Part shown: piece by piece, positions 39,356 to 52,095 of the stretch
Numbering within the stretch: position 1 is the first letter of the stretch
Layout: each line of letters starts with the position of its first letter
DNA from: Desmodus rotundus
Lineage: Eukaryota; Chordata; Mammalia; Chiroptera; Phyllostomidae
Assembly: GCF_022682495.2 (NCBI RefSeq)
Contig: NC_071389.1
Coordinates: 58,736,239 to 58,800,238 of the forward strand
Length of the DNA stretch: 64,000 nucleotides
Reading direction: 5' to 3'
The notes under the pieces: model-generated
Database searches by the model: none
Told to the model about the DNA's origin: nothing
The model's input: only the letters and a program-made list of their open reading frames with translations
Translations under genes and position numbers: made by a program

Positions 39356-39560
39356 GGTAGTAGCGTTTCTTATTCTGTTTAAATAACATTGCAAATGGAT
39401 GCTGGTTTAACATGCTGTGGGTCTCTTTTAGAAAAAAGTTGAAAAACTATATTTAGTAGGATTTTTTAATATGTACTATTGATTATGCTATTACAGTTGT
39501 CCCATTTCTCCCCCCCCCTTTTTTCCCCTCTGAAATTGAAGTAAATGCACAATGCAACTA

Positions 39561-40093
39561 GAGGTATCCCTCGCTATTTGAAAGTTCTTGTTACGTCACT
39601 TTGCTTTTACGAAAGATCTCTTAGTACCTGTTTTCACTAACTGAAAAAATCCAAAGAGGATTTTCACTTTTACCAAAAAAGGCAAAATGCAAAAAAGGCA
39701 TTCAGCTTTAGTTTTTGCAGCAAGCCATTATTTGGGGCAACTTGGAGCAGGGAGAGTGGCCTTGCCAAGCTCTGTCCTGGGAACCACACTCAGCACCAAG
39801 TCACAGCAGCTTTGAGCTATGTCTGTGAGCATCTGTACTTTGTCTTGATCTATTTTGTGTATCTGGTAGCAAGATGGGTCCTGAGACATCAGAAAGACTA
39901 AAAGAGCTAATTAAGGGTATTATCCTTAATGTAAACCTGTACATAATGCAAGACACTGTGTGTGCACTGAGTTTTGGGTCTGGGAACACTCAAAAATGTT
40001 CCAAATAAGTGATAATTGCTTCTTTGATTTATGCCATTTTGGCTTACGAAAAGTTTCCTAGGAATGCCCTACTTTCAGATAGTGGGGGAAACC
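39561..40093. mobile_element. Tigger-type (TcMar) DNA transposon relic
   Basis: The left end GAGGTATCCCTCGCTATTTG, then AAAGTTC, pairs with the right end CTTTCAGATAGTGGGGGAAA, then CC. This gives imperfect inverted termini of about 24 bases (AGGTATCCCTCGCTATTTGAAAG type) next to TA dinucleotides. Inner subterminal repeats TTTTACGAAAGA and GGCTTACGAAAAG support this. The interior shows no intact transposase frame. Confidence 0.75.
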
Positions 40094-41742
40094 TACATTC
40101 ATTAATTTTGAAGACAGATGCATTTGCCTTAGAATGATAAATTAAAAAAATAATTGAGTTTTCTATGACATACTTGTCATTGATTTGAGGTTTGAAAAGC
40201 GCCAGTTGCTGAACCCCACATCTAATAGTTCATCACCACCTCTTATTCTGTAACAAGGTGATGTCTCAGATTGAAGCATTGTTTTATCAGCTTCATTCCT
40301 GGGTGATGTATACTTATTTTTAGCAAGTCAATACAGTCTTGAAAAGTTTGGCATCACTGAAAATAATTGAGAAGATCGTGTTCCCACGTCATTGACCAAA
40401 TAGTAGAGCAGAGTTCCAGAAATGGCTGAGTCATGGCTGTGTTATTAGAACAAATGAATCCTCATCCAATTACTCCCCAGAAGGAGAAGGTATAGTTTAT
40501 TATAGGGAGAGATATTTATAAATATAATCTTGTATATATGTGGAAAAAATAACAAGCAGTAATACTTTATAAGTATGCTTTATATATTTGTCATTTAAAT
40601 ATGAAGGGAGTAGGTAAATAAAATATAAGAAAAATTTATAATTTCTTGAATATAACATTAGACTGAATTGCTATTTTATAATAGTTCTTTAAAATACAGT
40701 CATACAAAAGTACTGGATAATAAACTGGCATAGCTTCAGGCTAAGGTTTGTGTATTTGTCCCTTTCTTTCTTTAGCTTGCTCTCTTTATGCCAGTTTAGA
40801 AAAAAGAAATTAGTAAGTCCCATATTTAGTAGACTTACATATGCTTCTCGTTTTAGCAGCAGAGAAGTTCTGCACAATATAAATTAAGATCAACTGACAC
40901 AGTGAATTTTTTTATAACTTCATTAATTTTTTTCTTAACCGTGCTTAAGAAAACTTTATTGGTGTTTCTTCTGCATGAGAATCTGATACTTTAAATTTTC
41001 TTTATGAATTTTGATTTTTCTTCTGTTGGTATATTTGAAAAAAAGACCCAACTGTCAGTCCATTCCAAGAGTGAAGAAGGCAGATGCAGCTGGTCCAGAG
41101 GGGAGAGGGTCTACTCGGTGCATAAAAAATTCATGTCAGCATTTCAGCACTGCATTCTTCTGGGGTATCTGTTATCACTGAATAGGAAACTGTCTCAAAT
41201 TGACAGGCAGACAGAATGTTGTGCTGAATGTGTAAATTGGAGTTATCACATCTAGCAGAGCAGTTCCCTTCACCAGGTGCCGGCTCGGAGCTTGGTTCTG
41301 CTGTAATGTTGAGAAAGTGCCAGGAATAGTTTTGTTTGTTAATTATCCCCCATGTCATCTAATGTCTACGATTTCTTAGTATTCAGCTTGCCCAGGTGTT
41401 TTTAGGAATGCCTAGCAGGACAACGCAACACTGCAGGTGCTTATGTGGCAAAAAGATCCCATACGCATCACTGAAAACATCTATATCCATCCGTATGAAA
41501 AAGATAAGCGTTCTCAAGGATTTTAATCTCATATGTACTGAAACAATATTTGTCAGTATTTTGGTGGTGGTTGGTGTTTTCAAGAAAGCAAGAACACTTA
41601 ATTAGGCTTATGTTTGAGTCTCTTAAAAAACTTTTGTATGGGGACCTGTGTGGATCAGCGGTGATGCTTTCAAAGATTGTAAAAGTGAAAGCTACTCAAG
41701 TGTTAAAATAATATTAAAGGTGAGTGGGTTTTTTTTTTCTTT
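40094..41742. other. Intronic sequence including a possible conserved noncoding block
   Basis: 41050-41480 is less AT-rich, unrelated to any repeat I recognise, and open over several short frames on both strands. No splice-bounded coding exon or known protein is seen. Confidence 0.35.
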
Positions 41743-41957
41743 GCCCTGGCTGGTGTAGCTCAGTGGACTGAGCATGGGTCTGCAAACCAAAGGGTTGCCA
41801 GTTCAATTCCCAGTCAGGGCACATGCCTGGGTTGTAAGCCAGGTCCCCAGTTGGGGGTGCGTGAGAGGCAACCACCCATTGATGTTTCTCTTCCTCTCTT
41901 TCTCCTTCCCTTCTGCTTTCTCTAAAAATAAATAAATAAAATCTTGAACAAAAAAAA
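41743..41957 (+). mobile_element. Ves-type bat SINE, sense orientation
   Basis: The most canonical copy: GCCCTGGCTGGTGTAGCTCA, GTGGACTGAGCATGGGTCTG, GGTTGCCAGTTCAATTCCCA, GTCAGGGCACATGCCTGGGT, GTGAGAGGCAACCACCCATT and a TCTAAAAATAAATAAATAA tail. Poly-T (left) and GATGGATTTTTTTT (right) may be a decayed target-site duplication. Confidence 0.93.
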
Positions 41958-42629
41958 GATGGATTTTTTTTGTTTATATCTCTAAGCTTTTTGAACTTAC
42001 TGAAAATATTTACTGCTATGTAATATAATTGTGACATTTGAAAACAAAATTTAGAATTTTTATTCTTTACAAACTTATGTCACAAGCTGTTTTTAAATAC
42101 TGCTCAAATTAATTTGTGTTTGAAGCATTTCTAATAGTGTTACTTTTCTTGAATTTAATAATGAATCTAAATTATTCTTTGATTAGTTCTATTATGTTGT
42201 CTTGACTGTCATAAATATTTTTCTTAAAGAGTTTATGATCTCTTTTGCCTGTCCTGTGGGCATTGAATTTTCTTAATACATTTTCTATAGTAGACTGTTT
42301 TTTGTTTTCTTTTTTCTAATAATTTTTCCATTACGGTAAGACAGTGAAGAGCTAAGTGCTGAAAATATGAAGATTTTACGGAGTTTCATCTAGTTTGCCT
42401 ACGACTGTGAAAGTTGTCATGGCATTTTGACAGCCAGTCACATTGCAGTGATACTGCTGAACATTTCACACGGTTTATCCTGTCAGCTTTGATTTAGGAT
42501 TAGACATTATTGTCTCTTGTATTGACTGGGTCTCTGTTTTCTTTGCCTGACATAGCTTGTAGTGAAATCACATTTATACCAGAATTTTCCATGAGAGCAA
42601 GAAAGGGATATATTCAGGGGCCACAAGTT

Positions 42630-42835
42630 TTCGTCTAAAGTCCCCTGGTTTAGATTTTGATTCTTATTTAGCAGCTATGTGAACTTGTGTGAATTATTTG
42701 ACTTGAGTTGCAGTTTCTTATTATAAAATTGGGGAAATACCTACTTTTGAGAACTGTTGATCCTGATGCTTAAATAACTATTTAATCATCAGTAATTATT
42801 GAACTTACCCAGTGTGCCAGGACTGTGCCATGTGC
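42630..42835 (+). repeat. MIR-like SINE remnant
   Basis: TTTGATTCTTATTTAGCAGC, TATGTGAACTTGTGTGAATT, TTGCAGTTTCTTATTATAAA, ATTGGGGAAATACCTAC and a CTGTGCCATGTGCTAAGG end follow MIR order. Edges approximate. Confidence 0.55.
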
Positions 42836-42859
42836 TAAGGAAGCGTGGTTCTTGTCTTT

Positions 42860-43150
42860 AATGAACTTTACAGTAATTTTGGTAGCTATGACACCTACAG
42901 GGGAAGTAGAGAGAGCTGTGTAAGTGGCACACTCATATGAAAGTGGGTATGTGAAGGAAGGCTTTCTTGTAGAGGTATCTGAATGGGTAGGGATTGGCCA
43001 GCTAAGGAAGAATGAGGCATTCCAGGAGAGGGACTAGAGTATGCAAAAACGTTGCCACTAAAAATGTGAATTGCAAGCTGTGCCAGGTAAGGGATGACAA
43101 GAGATGGCATAGGTTAAAGATATGGGCCAAGTCATGTGGGAGAATGAGGA
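42860..43150. repeat. Possible ancient interspersed repeat fragment
   Basis: Purine-rich, with GAGGCATTCCAGGAGAGGGA and TATGCAAAAACGTTGCC, the same general pattern as 13975-14175. Family not assigned. Confidence 0.35.
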
Positions 43151-43784
43151 TTTTATCACATAGGTGAAAGTCATTGAATAAAGATTCAGTAATTTCAAAG
43201 ATGATTATACATTTTTTATTCTAAAGGTATTTATTTGGGTTGATGAGGTCTACTGTTGAAAGCAGAGATGGTTGAACAAGTTCCTGTGAGACCAAGTGAT
43301 TAACATAAAAAAAAAGCATACAGAGTATAAAGAAATGAAACAAAACTGAAAAATGCATGCCTGTCTAAAGTGGACAGATGCTACTCAGATTCAGGTGATT
43401 TATTTGTCAGTATTTTAATACTTTGTTAATGTGAGTTTTTCAGTTGATCTGATTTCCCCCCAAAAAAGTCAGAAATTGGTTTCAAATGTTATATCTTTGT
43501 ATTTTGAAATCTTGACAGCTAATTCAAAAAACAAATTCAGATACCGAGGGGGCAAATGAAATACACTGAGCTGAATTTCATTCTGTGGTTTGCCAATTGC
43601 TACCCTTTTTCTTAAGTGAGACTTGAAGTAATTTAGGTGAAAAGAATGAGACTGGAAGAAGTGCAGTGAGATTACATAAAAAGGAATGAATGGATGCAAT
43701 TTCAGAAGTAGTATTGATGGAATTTGGTAAATTTTACCGATGAGGCAAAGAATGGTTTTTCAAGTTGATTGGTGGTAAGGAAAG

Positions 43785-44400
43785 GTGAGAAATGGATGTT
43801 CAGGAATAAAAACAAACCGGATTGTCCCAGGGCTCGGAAGTAGTCATACTGCCTGGCTCGCGCTATGGAGTTTGGAAGATGGAAGGACACTTGGTCATAT
43901 GAGCAGAGATCCAAGATCTGGAGTAGCAAGAGTTTGTGGGACTCCGTGTGCTTGCCATGGGCTCCTTCACCTTCTTTTCTCTAGGAAGCAAACTGGCTTT
44001 TCTTTCCCTTTACTCTGCCTTTTCTTTATCTTTTCCCCCTTGCTTTACTCAGAGTTTCTACTCCTTCCCTGTGTTATCTGCGGACGACTGCCAGTGTATT
44101 ATCCCACCTTGTTCCGCTCTGTCAGCCTCATTTCCGGCTCTATCTCTGAAAGTGCTCCATGCTTTCCAATTCAGATTCTAGAGAAACTCGGGCTGTACTC
44201 CTCTTCTTTGTATGAAGTCACATCGTACGTGCTCCTATGATCATAACCTGCCATGGTCACAGCCATGGTTTTAGCGTCAGTTGTGCTGGGGGGCTGACTG
44301 TGCTGGTTGCACAGTCGGATTGGCTTCGCCCCCTCAGCAGTGGCTCTGGGCAGGCCGGTTTCAGCTAGAATGGTCTCAGCACTGCTGGCAGAGTGGGCGA
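43785..44400. other. GC-richer unassigned block, possibly an old retroelement fragment
   Basis: Contains the longest frame of the window (43785-44240, 151 codons), but its translation shows no domain. The order 'CTGTCAGCCTCATTTCCGGC', 'CTTTCCAATTCAGATTC', 'GAGAAACTCGGGCTG' resembles an old LTR or LINE untranslated segment recalled only loosely. Not called as a gene. Confidence 0.3.
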
Positions 44401-45803
44401 TTTATATGCAAGCGTGGTGAGTGCTGATGGGGGGGTCAGAGCATATCATGAATTCTCCAAGATGAGAAATACAAAAAAAGAAATGGATTTGATGGACAGT
44501 TTATGTGGGCAGTTTAACGAAGTTACTATTACTAAAAACATAATTACTGATTGTAGTCTCAGACCACCTTGTCAGTGGGCTGTACTTACAGATAGTTTTT
44601 TTGAAAACCTAAGAATTAGATCTTTAATATTCATATCCCGTATGACTTTACTGAGACTATATCATGAGGCTTGCTTTAGTCACTAAACAATAAACATAAG
44701 TAAAGTTCGGAAAATTTTTATTTTATATATACACAGAAATTACTAGTTTTTAATCTCTCTCCCTAATTTGAGCATTTAATTTGAATCTAAAACCAATGGC
44801 TGCCTTTTGTTGGACCTATGAAGATGTCAAGGACTCTGCTCAGTTCTTTCCAGTCACGGGTAACGCCTCCACAGCTCAGTGGCGTTTCTATTTTCTCAGT
44901 TTCTTGCCTGAGGAAACTTAGGCGCATTGTATCAGTGTAAATACAGAAATGAGATTCATTCATCTCATGACTGATACAGCATTCTTGATGATCTGTAATT
45001 TATACAGTAATGAAAAGCCATTTTAACTTTTAGTTTCAGAATGTTTCTAGATGTACCTAGAGCCTAAGGTTTAGCCTTTCATAATTGAAGCAGCGTATAT
45101 GTGAAAAAAGGAAATGGCTTTAAAAGAGGTTCATAAATGTACACCCACTATGCACACTTTGGCTAGGTCTGTTTGACGCCAGAAAGCCTGCTGAGAATGT
45201 GCAAGGTGAAGGCAAGAAACATTTTCTGACATTTTTAGGTAGAGTATCATTGGTTATATACACTGGTGCTCTAACAGTATATGGACTAGTGAGAAGAGTT
45301 TTTCTTGTGTTTATACAGCAGTTAATCATTTTTTTATTCTCATTGTTGTCATCTAAATCTTTACTGTTACTGATATTTTGAGACTGGCCCTTAAAAATGT
45401 ATGGGAATAGTAAAACATTTTATCTCAAAAGAGGAATTAAAATTAATTGTTTGTAATAGCAAAATAAAGAAATATAAAGATAAAGATGTGTACATTTGGA
45501 CTTAGGGAGTTAAAACTGGAAATCAGAGAGCACGATTAACTATGAGGACTAAGCAGTTCTTCTAGCCTCTGAAACTCACTGCTGTTTTCCTGGGATAGTA
45601 GCAATGTTGGTTTAAATGAGACCACATGTAGAAACTCTGAAGTTCCATGATGGCACTTCGGAGTGGAGAACGCCAGACCTAGTACACTGAGGACATGTAC
45701 CGAATACCATTTGGCCACTCCTTGCCTTGCCTTGTCCGTAGAGCCCTTTGTTGTTTCAGCTAGCAAATGCTCTGTATATTGAGTTCTCACTATGTGAAAT
45801 GGT

Positions 45804-45830
45804 TGTGTGTGTGTGTGTGTGTGTGTGTGT
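45804..45830. repeat. (TG)n microsatellite
   Basis: Uninterrupted TG dinucleotides, 27 bases, followed by GGGG. Confidence 0.97.
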
Positions 45831-48200
45831 GGGGTTGGTAGGATGAGGAACTAAAACTAAGAAGAAGGAACCTCATTTTACCTATGTTCATAAACTTCCC
45901 CTTAGGGCAGTCACACATTTATTATAAAAATTTTTGGAGCTAAGACATAAGACAGTACATTCCTTAATGTTTGCTCTCTTCCAAAGCAAAACACAACCTC
46001 AACTCTTTAGACGGCATCGGGGTCCGTATTTGACTTAGTGTTATTATTTCTTACATTATCAGAATTAGGGATGTTCCTTAGACGAAGGCCAATGAAGTTT
46101 TTGTGCCCTTTGAAATGCTAGCAAGTGTACAAAGACCTGAAAAATAGTTATACAACAGAAACACGTAAGTTAAGCTGTGGACACATTTAACATGCTTCCC
46201 CCCTACATGTAATGTGGAGGACAAGTGCTATTTGTAATTGGAGAGCTTATTTATCTGTTTTTATGGATATGGCTTCTTTTTAACCTGCTATGGAGTTTGT
46301 ATTTTAACATGCCATCCAGATTATAATCATATAATGTATATCACCATTTATTTTTCTACATGTTTGAAAATGTTGACTGAAAACAGTTTTGACATATTCC
46401 TCAATGAAATAGTTGTCCAGGGTTTATTTAAGTAATTATGTTTGAACACTCAAATTTTGACAGTAAGGACTAAGAGGGTGCTACCAATAAAGTTGTAAAT
46501 AATGGACACCACTTAAGGTAGTAACGTAAAATGTAGTGACTGAATTTTATAATGCTTTAGTAATGAGAATCAAATTATTCTAAAAACAGTTGTGTCACTT
46601 TAATTCTGACATGATTGTGTAAATGTTCTTTTATTCTTATGAAAAGAGAATGTGTTTAAGTTATGTCAGTTCAACAGAATTAATTTTGTTTCTGTTGTGT
46701 AGTATTTTTGCAATGTTTTATTCTTCTATCTTAAATCATTAGAAATTCTTCAGTATAAAATGATCACAAAACAAAACTTTCAACATTATTTGATTTATAC
46801 TATTTTTTGTCATTTAGACTGATACTGTGTGAGACTTTTTAAAATACAGAAGTATTTTAATGATTATTGAATACTAAGCAAATACAGAAAATGAGGAAGA
46901 AAAATAATAAAAGTATTTGAAATTCTAAAATTGAGAAAGTAACAGTTTTTGGAACATCTCAGTGATTTAAAAAAAAAAAAGAAAACCTCTTGTTTGGTTT
47001 TCTGTTTTTTAAATAGCAGATAACATGTGCAGTATCTCCAGCAAATATAATAATCACGTATTGTATGGTTACAGTCACTTAGGTCCCATGTCTACTGGGA
47101 AAAGTTCCTATGGTAAGTTGACACAAGAGGTACTTTGGGTAAAAAAATAAACCCTAGGAATCCAAGATTTTGGATCTTGGTCTAGTTAGTTAATTTTTCT
47201 GGTCCAGTCTCTCCATCTTAAAAATAAAGAAATTAGATTGGAAAGGGGTCAATGTCTATGCCAACCCTATATTGTAACGTGACTGTCTCCTAGAGCAGAG
47301 CATTTGTTTATAGCTATAAAAATCTGCTTGTTTTAGTGTACTTTTTACTGTTATTTTCCCTCTGTAATTTCTGTCACCACTTTCAGCACGTGATAGGTGA
47401 TTGGTGTTAAGTGTACCATTGTCTTTCAGTTGCTTGTCGTTTTCATCACATACCTTCATTAATTTTAGAAAATGTGCACATCTCACTGACATTTTAATAG
47501 GATGATAAAGTATCAAAGTATTACTTGCCATACTAATTTTGCAAAGGTTTTTTTTTTTTTCAATAATGCGGAGTTTAAGGAGCTCAGCTACCACTTGATA
47601 AGAGATGTCAGAATGTTGTGGCAGGGTTCCCATGTTCGATTAAAGGTGCTGCTCGGCAGTGGTGCATCTACAGAAGTTTACTGATTCTGGCAGTATCACT
47701 TCTAGAATGTCTTGATACTTGATACTGTTTTTAATGAGCAAACACATGAATGTATTTTGTTTAGATCGTGAATTTTTCCATCCTGAGTTATTTTGTGTAA
47801 GAGAGTTTAGACTTAGTCTTTTTGCTTTATTTACCATCAGAATTTTTACATATACTTTTGTCATCATAGAGTATAGAAGGTAATTTGTGAAAAAATAAAT
47901 GCTTATCCTGGATTTTTTTTCAGTTGCCAAAGTTAAAACTAGCAGACTTTGTAAATTAAGAGAAAAGAAAATTACTAATGTGGATAAAAAGGGAGGCTGA
48001 GATGGATAAGAGGAAGCACTTGCTAAGTCTTGAAAAGTATATACTTTTTTTAAAGAATGAATTATTAACCTACTTGTTTTTACATTATCTCTATTGGTAA
48101 ATTTGCCAGAAAAAATATCAACTGATCCATCGTGATCTAGTACCTTGTAGTAATTATTGTGCCCCTTTTAATTTGTTACTGCTAATTTTTGAACTTCTCC
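45831..48200. other. Intronic sequence, weak MIR remnant
   Basis: 47175-47245 (TGGATCTTGGTCTAGTTAGT, TCTCCATCTTAAAAATAAAG) looks like a degraded sense MIR. The 125-codon minus-strand frame at 47256-47633 has no recognisable domain. Otherwise unassigned. Confidence 0.4.
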
Positions 48201-48224
48201 AGTAGCCCCTATCCACTTTTTCCT

Positions 48225-48360
48225 GGCTTGCCCTGGACTTCAGTAGTCCTCTGTGACAGGAACCGTGTCTTTGCTAGTGTGTATTCCCAGACCTCAGGAA
48301 CATGCAAGGTACAACTAATATTTTTAAATGAATAAATATTTGATGAATGCTCGGTAGATC
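48225..48360 (+). repeat. L2 LINE 3' end remnant
   Basis: GTGACAGGAACCGTGTCTTT, GTATTCCCAGACCTCAGGAA and AAATATTTGATGAATGCTCG follow the L2 3' end. Confidence 0.6.
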
Positions 48361-48534
48361 AATGAATTAATGAGTTTCCCAGCAGATGATTGTATATTGA
48401 TGGCATGTGAGTAAGTCTTTTTAGGGGGAGTGTGGGAGTGGCCAGACTGGATTTACTTTTTATAAATTCCAGATAAAGAAATGTTTAATTTTTCATACCC
48501 CTTATATTTGAGCAAGTAAGCTCACCTATCACTT

Positions 48535-48625
48535 TTCACATCTACCAATGTCTCCCATGCAGCTAGAACAATGTATGACATATGGAGATACTAAGTATTT
48601 GTTGGAGAATGAATAAATGAATGAC
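48535..48625 (+). repeat. L2 LINE 3' end remnant
   Basis: AGCTAGAACAATGTATGACA, then TATGGAGATACTAAGTATTT, then GTTGGAGAATGAATAAATGA: the 'agaacagtgcctggcacatag...aatatttgttgaatgaatgaatga' terminus. Confidence 0.7.
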
Positions 48626-51039
48626 CCCTATTCACAGTATGGTAAAAGGAGAGAGAGATTACCAGACCTTGACTTAGGACAAAAAAAATTGCTCATGAAA
48701 GCAAATAACAAAAACTAGGCTGGTTTCTAAGTCACAAAGAAAAATGAGCAGACAGTGGAAGGCTGTATGATTTTTAATAGTATGTTTATACTGTCTTATA
48801 GACCACATTCTCTATAGATTTTACATAGGTAAAGTATTCTTCATTTTATGGAGGTTGAACCGTGCAAGGAATTTAGATGATGTGTTTGTGATAAATAGCT
48901 GGAGCTAGCTGGTGTTGGAACATAAATTAGAATCAGTTTGTATGGTTCCCAGGCTATTGATTTTTCCTCTGTGCCGATTGAGACCTGAGGATGGACAACA
49001 GACAGCTCATGTTGGTCTTTATATTGTATTGCAAGCTTCTGAGGCCCCCAAACCACAGTAACCATTGGTTGGGACGCAGGCGTCTTGGTCATAGCCCATC
49101 TGTGTTGTCTTGTAAGTATTGCTTAGTGCCTGAGGAGCCTCGGACTCAAATGATGGTCCCAGAAAGTATCCTCCTCTAGAAATTGAAAATACTCATCCAA
49201 AACCATGTCTGACAATTCTTTTCCTTCACTGCCTTCCCCCATAACTCTCCCAGTCTGAGGAAAGTGACACTGCCGTCAACACCAGGGCGCTGTCCTGTGA
49301 GGATTCTCAGGTTGCTGAGAGTGGGCTGCCCTGAGCAGATTAAAGGATGGAGAACGGGAAGAGAGGGGGAAATCTCAGTCTCTTGCTGTTATTTAAATTT
49401 GATATAGTGCAAAGCAAGATTTAATTGTTTACATTGAGGGCAATTAAGGGGGGAAACCCAAGAAACCGTGGAATCATCGCAAGCTGCTGCAGAATAAATG
49501 AGTGTGTTTTCTCACCCAAAAAGATTTGTAGTTGAGTTATATACATATTAGTTGTAAAATAAAATAATGAAGTTGTGTGAAAAGATTAGAAGCCAATACA
49601 TTTGTCCCAAACTTCCTGAATTATGTGTCACAAGTATTAAATCACCCCTAGACTCTTCTTGTACCAGGAATTAAACTTATCTGGATAGCAGCTGATAGTT
49701 TATTTTTCAACAGTTTTAAGTATTTATAGGAACGATAAAAATAATAATGTTTTTGTTTATATATTGTGGAGGGAGAGCTTAAAATGCTAGGGCTTAATTT
49801 TTATTTATTATAAGTTTCTAAAACAATGAAAACCGTGTTACGTTTTCAGCATTTTGGGGCTTTTAATTTTATGCTGTACTATGCAGTTACTTACCATAGA
49901 TATGGATTAACAATGATATGGCAAGTCATAAGCATCCCTAAATAGTAAATTGTCACATGTATTTCATGGCCTAATTCCTATATCCTTCTAACAATAAGAC
50001 ACTCAGTGTGAGCCTCAGAACTGTCTAAGCATGGAATTTTGTTGCATGCAAAATTAATTGCCAAGTGATGTGTCTCAAGGCAGCATATCATTTGGCAAAT
50101 GTGTACATGTTTAGTGAGGCCCTGCCTCTGATTCAGAAGAAATTGAATGTTTCCTACAGCATTGAGACAGTGCATAGAATTCTTTTTCTTCTTTCTGCAA
50201 ATAGCAGTCGTTGACTTATGCAAATATTGCACCAGAGAATGAACTGAGCAGTGAATTGATCAATGGCTTATTAACGGTAAAGTTAAGAAAATAATATTTG
50301 TGTGATTATTATACTGTTTCTGTTTAATTGGACACCATCATTTGCATCTTCATTAATATAAAATTTTCAATCATTATAAATATATTTACAGCTAAGTGGG
50401 AAAATGAGTTTTTCCTATCTACTTGGATTTGAAGTATTTTCCATTATTTCTAAACCTTGTGAAAGCTCCCAAGTCCTGTTCTGCAGAGAGCAGATTGTCC
50501 ATTTGTCAGTATGCCTACCCCTCTGCCCTTCACGAGTCACTCCAAACAGACAAACGCAACTATGTAAAAGTGATACCGAGTTAGCTGATGTGCTCCGTCG
50601 TCTTTCAACGTCCCACCTATGTTCCATATGTCTAAAACTGTGACCTTAACGTTGTTTGCTCTTCTAGAATGCAATTTGAATGGGTAGACAAAACCAGGTG
50701 TGACAGTGCCCAACGTTCGTTCAGTTATTTCCATGCCAACCTTTCAGTTCTTTCTTACAGCTGAAACATACTGAAATACTAAGTTAAGAGTTGGTGAGTG
50801 AGCTAAATCTAATTTTCTAAGTAAGACTTTTACTGATACAAAGACAAATGTGAAGCATGAAAACTGGAAGTCTTTTTTGCAGCTTTACGAGATTGCAGCT
50901 CTTTTTTAGTCACTTTTATTGGGGGATACGGAATAGTTTCTATGTTAAAAGTTATGCTTTTGGAGTGGCACCCGTTCTGGAAGGAATAATTTATTGAGCA
51001 TTTTTGTTTGCTGAAGATTTCTTCTATCAATGGCCACTA
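48626..51039. other. Intronic sequence, no gene recognised
   Basis: 49380-49500 is unrelated to repeats I know and has homeodomain-like CAATTAAG and E-box-like motifs, so it may be conserved noncoding DNA. 50404-50734 is open in short frames on both strands without any recognised domain. Confidence 0.35.
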
Positions 51040-51175
51040 TGTAGATGAGGAAAAAGGGGGTTAAACATGTCTTAGTAACTTACTTCCCAAAATGACATAA
51101 TTTGTAACTTAGTACAGCTGAGATTGGTATCCAAGCTGCACTGCTCCAGAGTCCGTGTTCTTACACTGTTAAGGC
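51040..51175 (-). repeat. MIR SINE remnant, antisense
   Basis: TAGATGAGGAAAAAGGGGGT, TTAGTAACTTACTTCCCAAA, ATGACATAATTTG and GAGATTGGTATCCAAGC match the antisense MIR order (atgaggaaa... taagt... ccaaggtcaca... gattcgaacccag). Confidence 0.6.
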
Positions 51176-51269
51176 CTGCTGATGCTTGGAGGAACAGGAA
51201 AGAAATGCTAACGTTTTATGAACGTGCTTTCTTTTTCCGGAACAGGCCAGATTTTTTTTTTTTTTTTCC

Positions 51270-51590
51270 TTGTGTCTGGAACTCATTCCTCGGCTTGTCA
51301 CATCACTGATTTTTTCTCATCCTTTAGGTCTTGGCTCTAATTAACATCACCCCCCAGAGATTGCCTAACATCTTATGGAAAGTACCTCCCAAGTTACATC
51401 ATCCCATTTATTTTCTTCTTAACAGTTCTGGTACCTAGAAATACTTTATTTGTGTGTCTCTCCCACTGTAAGCTCTGTGAGGACAGAAACATGTCATTTT
51501 TATTTTGTTTCCTGAAGTTTTATCTCACAGAATAGTACTTGGCACGTGTTAGTAGCTGTTGGGCCAATGAATGAATACAATTTACATATA
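51270..51590 (+). repeat. L2 LINE 3' end remnant (long)
   Basis: GTCTGGAACTCATTCCTCGG, CTCATCCTTTAGGTCTTGGC, ACTGTAAGCTCTGTGAGGAC, AATAGTACTTGGCACGTGTT and CCAATGAATGAATACA follow L2 in order over about 300 bases. Confidence 0.82.
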
Positions 51591-51854
51591 CCTGTCTTTT
51601 GTTTTTTTAAGTATATAGAGATAAACAAGTACTATTTCCTCAAAAGAATTTTTTTAAAGAAATAAAACCGCACTTCAGTTTTAATTCCCCTCGTTACCCT
51701 GGCAGTCAAAAGTTATTTTAAAGAAATAATAATTGCATATAAATTTCTATGAAAATTATTGGAAATTTTTATTAAAACTATGTTTAATTAATAGGACATT
51801 TTATACTCTTGCATTTATTTTCCAAATAAGATCCACTTCTGCAAGCATTGTCTT

Positions 51855-52080
51855 TTTGTTGTTGTTGTTTGTATTTAAGATTCTATTTATTTATTTTTAG
51901 AGAGGGGAAGGGAGGGAGAAAGAGGGAGGGAAACATGATGTAGGAGGGAAACATCCATAAATTGCCTCTTGTACATGCCCCAACTGGAGACCGAACCTAC
52001 AACCCAGGCTGTGCTGGTAACCAAACCGGTGACCTTTGTTTGTGGGATGATGCCAGTCAACTGAGCCACACCGGTTAGGG
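51855..52080 (-). mobile_element. Ves-type bat SINE, antisense orientation
   Basis: Minus-strand head CCCTAACCGGTGTGGCTCAG, then TTGACTGGCATCATCCCACA, GGTTTGGTTACCAGCACAGC and a CTAAAAATAAATAAATAGA tail, with a TTGTTGTTGTTG tract between the tail and the flank. Target-site duplication CTGCAAGCATTGTCTT (51839-51854) / CTGCAAGCGTGTCTT (52081-52095), one indel and one mismatch. Confidence 0.9.
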
Positions 52081-52095
52081 CTGCAAGCGTGTCTT

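Noticed and set aside
43785..44240. 151-codon + frame, the longest in the window
   Set aside because: No recognisable domain, no splice context, an overlapping frame is also open, and the block looks like decayed repeat or untranslated DNA.
45804..45830. Dinucleotide and other short repeats as a possible CRISPR array
   Set aside because: They are simple microsatellites in a mammalian genome with no repeat-spacer structure.
47256..47633. 125-codon minus-strand frame
   Set aside because: No domain or family recognised, no supporting splice sites; compatible with chance in 64 kb.
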